Translations under genes and position numbers: made by a program
NCBI GenBank assembly: GCA_002320935.1
Contig: DCLG01000067.1
Span: 4,245-9,495 of the forward strand
Reading direction: 5' to 3'
DNA from: Pedobacter sp. UBA1654
GTDB lineage: Bacteria > Bacteroidota > Bacteroidia > Sphingobacteriales > Sphingobacteriaceae
DNA length: 5,251 bases
Part shown: piece by piece, positions 1-5,251 of the stretch
Position numbering within the stretch: the stretch's first letter is position 1
Layout: each line of letters starts with the position of its first letter
The notes under the pieces: generated by a model
What the model was told of the DNA's origin: nothing
The model's database searches: none
The model's input: only the letters and a program-made list of their open reading frames with translations

Positions 1-494
1 CGCGCGTATATCAGCTGCATGGGCTTAAGGCCAAACCAGTCGAAATAGGCCTTGTTGTTCTCGCCTACATAGAGCGCGAAGTCTACTTTTCGATAGACCT
101 TTTTAAGCAGGTATTGTTTTACTTTCATTCGCAATAGACTACTTGGGTCCAGCAAAGTGGAATCACCTCTAAACAAGATGGTGACCTTTTTGTGAAAGAA
201 CATCATCACTTTGAGGTGGCTGAGGTATGCCCATCCGTAAATCAATATTGCTGTAGGTTGATAGGCTCTTATTCTCTGGGGATTATGTGAGTATTCATAC
301 GGATAGCCATCTAACAAGGGGATGTCCCATACAATGTTACGCCCAAAACCTTCGTCGAAGTTTGTGTCATTTGAAGTTGGATAATAGAAAACCCGGATAT
401 CGTGTTTTTCCGCCATCATCCTGAATAAGGGTGCATAATACTGCACGGGTTGCCTGCAGATTATAGCGAGCCGTTCTAATTTGGGAATTCGCAT
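1..494 (-). CDS. GT4-like glycosyltransferase, N-terminal part (runs off left edge)
   Basis: I translated this open frame directly. It begins at ATG 494-492 and stays open for 164 codons to the window edge, so the C-terminal donor-binding half is missing here. The protein opens MRIPKLERLAIIC, then RQPVQYYAPLF (14-24), a variant of the HPxQYxxPLF opening known in GT4-like enzymes. It continues with the strand ILIYGWAY (83-90), RGDSTLLDPS (109-118), a basic helix (122-136), and LYVGENNKAYF (141-151) then a glycine, resembling the N-domain end of such transferases. It therefore very probably continues as a full-length glycosyltransferase of about 350-400 residues. The start overlaps the end of the upstream gene by 19 nt in another frame. 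No other ATG fits before the first strand, and no Shine-Dalgarno is clear (an AGG lies too close to the ATG). The C-terminal motifs cannot be assessed. Confidence 0.85.
   Translation of the reverse strand, partial: MRIPKLERLAIICRQPVQYYAPLFRMMAEKHDIRVFYYPTSNDTNFDEGFGRNIVWDIPLLDGYPYEYSHNPQRIRAYQPTAILIYGWAYLSHLKVMMFFHKKVTILFRGDSTLLDPSSLLRMKVKQYLLKKVYRKVDFALYVGENNKAYFDWFGLKPMQLIYA
476..494 (-). other. 19-nt gene overlap
   Basis: The last codons and TAG stop of the glycosyltransferase at 1771-476 overlap the first six codons of the partial glycosyltransferase starting at 494, in a different frame. No alternative ATG for the downstream gene lies after the stop and before its first predicted beta strand, so the overlap appears real. 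It is the longest of the junctions in this run. Confidence 0.75.
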
Positions 495-1771
495 ACCTGG
501 TTGAAAAGATTGGTTTGGAGAATTGTTAGCTGGGCTGAGCTATGGCCTTTATCAATGCGTTGTGGCATATTCTTCAGGCTTGTTCCAGTTGCGAGTTCGG
601 AACACAGGCAATGGTATATGTTCATGATCAGCAGAGAAACGTCCTGATCAAAGGTGAACACACTAACATTCGGGCAGGCACTCAGTATGGGCATTCCGGA
701 ACTGTCTTTGTGTAAAATTGCCAGGATAGGTCTTTGAACCATTAAATATGGAAATATTTTAGAGGCTAAATAATCTGGTTGTTCGGGCCCTGGCAAGAAC
801 AACATCTGGGCATCCTCGAGTGTATTCAAGGTCTGGTAAAAAGGCAAACGATCCATCGTTTCGCAGATGATGTTGCTAAGTCCTTGTTTCTGAATTTCCG
901 AGCTGAATGTTGATTTACCACAACCTGCTGGTGCATAGCTTGTTCCAAATAGCTGAACGCTTAGTTTTCTGAACAATTCTGGTTGTTTTTGTAAACCCAT
1001 CTTTATCGCCTTCATCAGAAGCTTTAGTGCAGGGAGGAGGTCTTCACCGCCGCGGCCCACATACACCAGGTTGAATTTATCTCTGGCTTTTAGGATTGAT
1101 GGCTGTATATGAACAGTTGATCTGGCGATTTGAAGGTCGGGCATATGCATGCCGAAGGGCATGGTAGCCGCCGGCTTCAATTTTAGATGGGGATATCGTT
1201 GATGCAGGACCTTCAGATATCCCTCAGAAACGCTGAGGAGTCCATCAGCAGCTGACATTGCAATGGGCTCCAGTATCTTATTGAGATGATAGGAGAACCA
1301 GTACTTCTTTGGTCTTTCTATCTTCGGCCTGGTTTTGTAGTAGTCGGTATGCCAGGGATCCTGAATATCAAAGACAATTTTAAGATTAGATCGTCTTTTC
1401 CATAATCTGCCAAGCACCAATACTGGAAACTGGGTTGTTGAAAAGAAGATTACATCATAGTGGTTGGTTCTAAGAAGCTTATTAACGCTGAGGAAATAGT
1501 ACCATAATGAACGAAGCGCAATACTGCCAAGCCCAAACTTAGCTGTTTTCCGCTTGTCAAAGGCTTTCACCCGATGGATAATCACCTTTTCTGGCAAACT
1601 CTGCTCAAGAAGATCATCTAATACAACATCGTAATACTGCGGATCTACGGTAACCACTTCGGCATCCCAGCCACACGCTGCATAGAAGGGGAGGCTGGTT
1701 CTTACCCGGTGCATGTCTGCAGCATTTCCAGGTGGAAAATAGGGTGATATAATCAGGAGGCGCTTATTCAT
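476..1771 (-). CDS. GT-B glycosyltransferase, GT4-like with diverged donor motif
   Basis: Predicted glycosyltransferase of the GT-B superfamily, 431 residues, at the long end for GT4-like enzymes. Seen: a first strand with the loop PYFPPGNAADMHRVR (10-24), a common GT4 opening; TTQFPVLVLGRL (112-123); DIQDPWHTDYY (135-145); a hinge-region GLLSVSEGYL (177-186); a second Rossmann start YVGRGGED (237-244); GTSYAPAG (276-283); and the donor-site stretch GPEQPDYLASKIFPYL (328-343), with E330 and the ASK-helix lysine K338 but no second glutamate of an EX7E motif. The ATG at 1771 overlaps the previous gene's stop by 8 nt, and the N-terminal strand starts immediately after it, so the start is well supported. 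The 3' end overlaps the next gene by 19 nt. No signal peptide or transmembrane helix is evident, so it should act in the cytoplasm or on the inner membrane face. The fold assignment is good; family number, linkage and substrate are uncertain. Confidence 0.88.
   Translation of the reverse strand: MNKRLLIISPYFPPGNAADMHRVRTSLPFYAACGWDAEVVTVDPQYYDVVLDDLLEQSLPEKVIIHRVKAFDKRKTAKFGLGSIALRSLWYYFLSVNKLLRTNHYDVIFFSTTQFPVLVLGRLWKRRSNLKIVFDIQDPWHTDYYKTRPKIERPKKYWFSYHLNKILEPIAMSAADGLLSVSEGYLKVLHQRYPHLKLKPAATMPFGMHMPDLQIARSTVHIQPSILKARDKFNLVYVGRGGEDLLPALKLLMKAIKMGLQKQPELFRKLSVQLFGTSYAPAGCGKSTFSSEIQKQGLSNIICETMDRLPFYQTLNTLEDAQMLFLPGPEQPDYLASKIFPYLMVQRPILAILHKDSSGMPILSACPNVSVFTFDQDVSLLIMNIYHCLCSELATGTSLKNMPQRIDKGHSSAQLTILQTNLFNQVCEFPN
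1764..1771 (-). other. 8-nt gene overlap (ATGAATAA)
   Basis: On the minus strand these eight bases hold the ATG of the glycosyltransferase at 1771-476 and, in another frame, the TAA stop of the glycosyltransferase at 2996-1764. This supports the ATG at 1771 as the true start and suggests coupled translation from a shared transcript. Confidence 0.85.
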
Positions 1772-2996
1772 GCAATGTAAGTTTGATTTTGTTCAGGAAG
1801 AGCTTGCTTTCGGTTTCCCAATTCAGGGATCGCTGGCCCAGCTTATAATTAGAAACTTTGGTGTGCATTAGTTCTTCTGGATGATCAATGTAGAATTGGA
1901 TCCACCGGGCAAGGTCTCTTGCGTCGTCTTTTTGGTAGCATTTGCCAATCTGCTGATGTTCGTTATAAAAAGCTTGTTGTGCGCTCGTGTCGCTCAGCAA
2001 AACGGCAAGTCCCGATTGTATATAAGTGAATAGCTTGTTGCTTAGTGCGAGGTCGTTATTTTGACAGTATGCAGGTTCCGGCGCTAAGCCTACATCGAAG
2101 GTACCACAGAATTCAAATAGCTGATCGGCCGGTAATGGTCTGTGAAAATTCAACTTATTGACTTTGAGTCCATTTTTCAGCGCAAGGTCGACTAACTTAC
2201 TGGTGTATCCCGTTTTCAGCTCCCCAAGCAGGTGCAGCTCAAACTTCGCCGGTTGCAGATATCGCAATGACTCTATGACCAGTTCCAGTCCGCGGTTTGG
2301 CCCTATCGTCTGCGAAAACCAGAATAGTTTAATTGGTGCTGCCGCAAGATGTACCAGGTTTTTATGACATTGCCTAACTGCAGGAAGAACGTTTCTAATC
2401 ACCATCGGAGAACGTTGATAATGCATTTGATAGCGAGCTGCTATGCCTTCACTGCTGGTGCTGATGTAGTCGAGCATTGGGATGTACTGGTCTTCCAGCA
2501 TCACTTTAAGCTTATATTCCCAGCTGAATGAACTTGATTTCGTTTCATGTCGGTGATAGTCTTCAGCATCGAAGCCTGCGATTGCCTGATGCGCTCTGGC
2601 CGCGGCAACGGCTGCTGGGAGTGCAGCCAGATTATGAGCAATATACAGGTCAGCAGGCATCTGCTTAGCTGCCCGTACCAGGGGTAATGTAGCCCGTGAT
2701 AGTGCGTATTGGCGGATTGGAAGTTTAAATGAACGTTGGCTTAGTTTCTTTGCAGCCCAGAAACACAGCTTACTTGTGAAGTACGCAACTTTTCTGTTGT
2801 GCGGATCCCCTCCGATGCAGATGCGCTGCCAGGGTTTATTTTCCATCATTTCCACATCAGCTCTTGTAGCCCAACTATTCCAATAGCAATGCAATACCGT
2901 TACTCGATAGCCCGCTGCTGATAAGGCGTCCGCTTCTTTAACCATTCTAGGGTTTGTTGTGGGCTGACCACTGGTAATTAAAACAATATGTTTCAT
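1764..2996 (-). CDS. Bacteroidota-type GT4-like glycosyltransferase
   Basis: Predicted GT-B glycosyltransferase, probably one sugar-addition step of polysaccharide assembly. Visible in the 410 residues: the N-terminal signature TSGQPTTNPRMVKEADAL (8-25), followed by a strand and CYWNSWAT (37-44). From memory of the family this style is common in Bacteroidota polysaccharide clusters. Then come AHNLAALPAA (120-129), an acidic stretch FDAEDYHRHE (142-151), STSSEGIAARY (179-189) at the domain hinge, FSQTIGPNRGLE (227-238) where GT4 proteins carry the GR-x-K region, and GLAPEP...ALSNKLFTYIQSG (303-329) at the donor site. The canonical second glutamate of EX7E is not in its usual place: the SNK-helix has T324 where many relatives have glutamate. 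Retained S319, N320 and K321 argue for a working, variant site rather than decay. The ATG at 2996 lies 7 nt after the preceding stop; no Shine-Dalgarno is visible. The 3' end overlaps the next gene by 8 nt. Specificity is unknown. Confidence 0.92.
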   Translation of the reverse strand: MKHIVLITSGQPTTNPRMVKEADALSAAGYRVTVLHCYWNSWATRADVEMMENKPWQRICIGGDPHNRKVAYFTSKLCFWAAKKLSQRSFKLPIRQYALSRATLPLVRAAKQMPADLYIAHNLAALPAAVAAARAHQAIAGFDAEDYHRHETKSSSFSWEYKLKVMLEDQYIPMLDYISTSSEGIAARYQMHYQRSPMVIRNVLPAVRQCHKNLVHLAAAPIKLFWFSQTIGPNRGLELVIESLRYLQPAKFELHLLGELKTGYTSKLVDLALKNGLKVNKLNFHRPLPADQLFEFCGTFDVGLAPEPAYCQNNDLALSNKLFTYIQSGLAVLLSDTSAQQAFYNEHQQIGKCYQKDDARDLARWIQFYIDHPEELMHTKVSNYKLGQRSLNWETESKLFLNKIKLTLHE

Positions 2997-3003
2997 AGCC
3001 GAT

Positions 3004-4116
3004 CTAATTTTCTATATCATGCTGTTGTCCAGCTAATCTTAAGTATTGGCAGGCGATAATGCTGATGTCGAATTTTTCCATCGCAATGCTTCTGCACATT
3101 GCCCGGTCGAGAGACTTGACTTTTTCTACCGCAGCGCACATTTCAGAAGTATCATTTACAATGAACCCGGTTTTCCCTGGAACAACAACTTCGGGAACAG
3201 ACCCCCGGTTGAAGGCAATGACAGGTGTACCGCAGGCCATGGCCTCAATCATGACAATACCGAAAGGTTCGTCCCATTCAATGGGAAAAAGTAAGGCCCT
3301 TGATCTTTTGAGGTAATGGTGTTTTTGCTTGTCATCCAGTTCTCCGAGATAGATGATCTGAACTCCATCAGCATGTCTGCTGAGGATATCGTCGGCGTAT
3401 TTGAGATCATCTCCTTGCTCCGGCTTGTTCCCTGCGATCCATAACTTGCTGCAAAGTTGTTGGGCAACTTCTATAGCAGTATGAGCACCCTTTATCCGGT
3501 CGAGTCTTCCGAGAAACATTAATGGCGCATTGTCGTCAACCAGCCAACTTGCTTCATAGTTGGAGAAGTCTACTGCATTATAGATGGTGTTCCAGTTCTT
3601 TTGCATGGTTGAACTTGGGAACAGGTCATCTTTTGTGTCAGCCCTTCCAAGGCTACTATTTCTACAATGATTGCTGCATGCTGTAAACCAGAGATTTTTT
3701 GGAAACAATCTGGCAATGAGCCTGATATTGCCTGCGGTAATTTTGCGTTGGTAACTCATGATTTTGATCAGCCGATTTGAAAGGATCGGGATCAGATATG
3801 CCAACCGGCCAAAATTATGAACCAGTTCGAAGGTCTGTTCCGCATTCCGGTCCTTACCCCCGCCAAGAGTGGCTTGAACTAAGTATTGCCAGACGAACAA
3901 CATCTCTTTCAGGGATGTCCATTTAGAACGCTCCAGCTTGTTTGCACCGAATACAATGGTCTTGCCATCGCAATGGGAATTTGGGCCTGCAAGTAAAGTC
4001 ACCTGATGACCTTGGGACTGGTAGGCGTTGGCAAGAAGGTATACAATTCGCTCAATCCCACCATATTTTACAGGAGGTACCGGGATACCAGGGTCCATGA
4101 TAATCAAAATGTTCAT
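3004..4116 (-). CDS. GT4-type glycosyltransferase (GT-B fold)
   Basis: Predicted family GT4 retaining glycosyltransferase, cytosolic or peripheral on the inner membrane, probably adding one sugar during glycan repeat-unit assembly. The 370-residue protein starts with a Rossmann strand and the loop KYGGIER (17-23), a form typical of GT4 enzymes with the PP-x-YGG-x-E/R signature. It continues with VHNFGRLAYL (99-108) where the acceptor-side histidine normally lies, FTACSNHCR (144-152) at the domain hinge, FLGRLDRIKG (201-210) with donor-phosphate residues R204 and K209, and a textbook EX7E motif, E283-PFGIVMI-E291, followed by AMACGTPVIAF and the GSVPEVV loop (305-311). All expected GT4 active-site elements are present and the length is normal, so it looks functional. 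Its ATG lies inside the stop of the upstream gene (ATGA), which supports this start. The next gene begins 7 nt downstream. The sugar specificity cannot be told from the sequence. Confidence 0.94.
   Translation of the reverse strand: MNILIIMDPGIPVPPVKYGGIERIVYLLANAYQSQGHQVTLLAGPNSHCDGKTIVFGANKLERSKWTSLKEMLFVWQYLVQATLGGGKDRNAEQTFELVHNFGRLAYLIPILSNRLIKIMSYQRKITAGNIRLIARLFPKNLWFTACSNHCRNSSLGRADTKDDLFPSSTMQKNWNTIYNAVDFSNYEASWLVDDNAPLMFLGRLDRIKGAHTAIEVAQQLCSKLWIAGNKPEQGDDLKYADDILSRHADGVQIIYLGELDDKQKHHYLKRSRALLFPIEWDEPFGIVMIEAMACGTPVIAFNRGSVPEVVVPGKTGFIVNDTSEMCAAVEKVKSLDRAMCRSIAMEKFDISIIACQYLRLAGQQHDIEN
4113..4116 (-). other. ATGA stop/start overlap (translational coupling)
   Basis: Read on the minus strand, the four bases ATGA contain the start codon of the gene ending at 3004 and the TGA stop of the gene starting at 5231. 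With no Shine-Dalgarno in front, initiation of the second gene probably depends on ribosomes that have just terminated. The overlap also fixes the start of the downstream gene. Confidence 0.85.
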
Positions 4117-5231
4117 ACGCTGATTTTCTCGTTAAGCAAAGTCTTGATGTTATTCTGGTATTGTTGAAAGGAAAAATGGCGATTCAACACCACTTGCCGA
4201 TCAGTCGATTCCTGCTCGTTTGGTCCTTCTTTCAGTAGCTTTATTATTGCGGCAGTAATCTCGACTTTTGAGAAAGGATTTACTAATGTTCCCAGTTGCC
4301 CCTCCAGCAAGGCATCCATACTTCCATCTCTATTACCTCCGATGATCTTACTACCGCAGGCTGCTGCCTCAAGAAACACCAATCCAAAACCTTCTTTGCT
4401 GCTTGGTAACACAAAGATGTCTGCCATTAAATGGTAAGCTGTAAGTTGTTCATCACTTACAAATCCTGTAATGATCACATTTGCTTCAATACCAAGGATT
4501 GTTATCTTGGATCGTATCCGCTGCTGTTCGGCAGCTGAAATGCTTCCGATCATAAAATATTTTAGTTCTGGAAATTGCGATAGTACTTCTGGCAAACTTT
4601 CCAGTACCAGGTCATATCCTTTATCCCACTCATAAAGGTTCATCCTGGTCATGGTAAGTAATACATGGCAATCTGCAGTTATGTTATGCGCTTTTAACAA
4701 GGGTTCAGGTTTAGCAAGGCACTCAGGGATGCGGAAAGCCGGGGGTAGACAATTGTTCAGTACTTCTATGCGGTCCCGACAAATGTGATGTTCTGTCACA
4801 AGCTTCGATTTAGTAAATTTGCTAACAGCCCAGATCTCTGTTTTGCTGTTCAGAAAACGCCGCTTCCACTGAGACATGATGCCCCAAACCTCCTTGCCGT
4901 GAGCAATAAGAATTATCCTTGTAGTAGGCGATAACAGTTTAATCAGCCAGGCAAGGGGTAAAAGATTGATGTGTGCCAAGATCACTGTGCCTGTTAAATT
5001 AGCGCTTTTTAATGCTGCCATGCTAAAGACCATTTTTCGGTAAGTAAAGCCCCGAAACTGTTGCTTTGGAAAGTAGGCTGCAGGCAGATCATTTGTTCTG
5101 TCACATAATGAAAGCATCTGAAAAGGCTGGTTCTCCTGATCACATAATGCTGCCAGTGCTTTTGTCATCGATCTGGAGACCATCTGTACGCCGCCAGTCT
5201 GGCTGAATGTTGCGAGTGTAAGAAAGAGCAT
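4113..5231 (-). CDS. GT4-type glycosyltransferase (GT-B fold), first gene of the run
   Basis: Predicted retaining glycosyltransferase of family GT4, moving a sugar from a nucleotide-sugar to a lipid-linked acceptor at the cytoplasmic membrane face; donor and acceptor are unknown. Seen in the 372-residue protein: an N-terminal Rossmann strand followed by the glycine loop TGGVQ (residues 12-16), a histidine-glycine pair at 111-112 at the end of a strand, AVSKF (135-139) at the end of the N-domain, a phosphate-binding region with R196 and K204 (EWDKGYD, 201-207), and the EX7E donor motif E280-GFGLVFL-E288. The length is normal for GT4, and there is no signal peptide or convincing transmembrane helix. 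The ATG at 5231 places the first strand and glycine loop where the family has them. It has no Shine-Dalgarno, only an A/T-rich leader, and no in-frame stop in the 20 bases left upstream, so a longer form is formally possible. The stop overlaps the next gene by 4 nt. Family assignment is firm; the specific role is not. Confidence 0.93.
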   Translation of the reverse strand: MLFLTLATFSQTGGVQMVSRSMTKALAALCDQENQPFQMLSLCDRTNDLPAAYFPKQQFRGFTYRKMVFSMAALKSANLTGTVILAHINLLPLAWLIKLLSPTTRIILIAHGKEVWGIMSQWKRRFLNSKTEIWAVSKFTKSKLVTEHHICRDRIEVLNNCLPPAFRIPECLAKPEPLLKAHNITADCHVLLTMTRMNLYEWDKGYDLVLESLPEVLSQFPELKYFMIGSISAAEQQRIRSKITILGIEANVIITGFVSDEQLTAYHLMADIFVLPSSKEGFGLVFLEAAACGSKIIGGNRDGSMDALLEGQLGTLVNPFSKVEITAAIIKLLKEGPNEQESTDRQVVLNRHFSFQQYQNNIKTLLNEKISV

Positions 5232-5251
5232 ATATTTGCTGGAGTTAATTG

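Noticed and set aside
899..940. A Walker A (P-loop) look-alike, AxxxxGKS, at residues 280-287 of the glycosyltransferase at 476-1771.
   Set aside because: It sits inside the C-terminal GT-B domain in a loop after GTSYAP, with no Walker B or other NTPase context. Loops of similar composition, rich in A, G and K, are remembered in related glycosyltransferases, so the match is probably chance.
2158..2531. Two overlapping plus-strand open frames of 69 and 60 codons.
   Set aside because: They lie antisense within a well-supported glycosyltransferase gene, have no recognisable domains, and look like shadow frames.
2997..3003. Possible internal promoter or terminator in the only intergenic gap.
   Set aside because: The gap is seven bases, too short to hold either, and no hairpin with a T-run is visible around it.
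3046..3316. Two plus-strand open frames of 82 and 85 codons.
   Set aside because: They overlap each other in different frames, antisense to the conserved C-terminal domain of the glycosyltransferase at 3004-4116. Their sequences are not protein-like, so they are shadows.
3249..3467. A 72-codon minus-strand open frame.
   Set aside because: It is out of frame within the glycosyltransferase at 3004-4116, whose EX7E region occupies this DNA. It is low-complexity and serine-rich, with no start context.
5232..5251. A TAA on the minus strand at 5247-5245 that could be the stop of a preceding gene.
   Set aside because: Only 20 bases are available and no coding sequence can be judged there.

Overview
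The window is a compact stretch of a surface-polysaccharide type gene cluster, all transcribed on the minus strand. It most likely comes from a member of the Bacteroidota (Sphingobacteriia/Chitinophagia-like). That placement is an inference. It rests on the moderate GC content, the absence of Shine-Dalgarno sequences before any of the five starts, and protein styles recalled from that phylum, above all the N-terminal signature of the gene at 1764-2996. No search was run.

In transcription order, from the right edge leftwards, there are five genes. 5231-4113 is a GT4-type glycosyltransferase with a clear EX7E motif. 4116-3004 is a second GT4-type glycosyltransferase with a clear EX7E motif. 2996-1764 is a GT-B glycosyltransferase of a Bacteroidota-type group with a modified acidic motif. 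1771-476 is a GT-B glycosyltransferase with a more diverged donor-site motif. 494-1 is the N-terminal 164 codons of a fifth GT-B glycosyltransferase that runs off the left edge. Successive junctions are a 4-nt ATGA overlap, a 7-nt gap, an 8-nt overlap and a 19-nt overlap, so the genes very probably share one transcript and are translationally coupled.

The five proteins differ in sequence and are not recent duplicates. The simplest reading is that each adds one sugar, in the cytoplasm at the inner membrane face, to a lipid-linked oligosaccharide for an exopolysaccharide, capsule or O-antigen-like glycan. Donor, acceptor and linkage cannot be read from the sequence. No initiating sugar-phosphate transferase, flippase, polymerase, export protein or nucleotide-sugar enzyme lies inside the window; these would be expected nearby.

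No RNA gene, mobile element, CRISPR array, obvious repeat, promoter or terminator was seen. Nothing here looks like a new biological system. It is an ordinary, densely packed glycosyltransferase operon segment.
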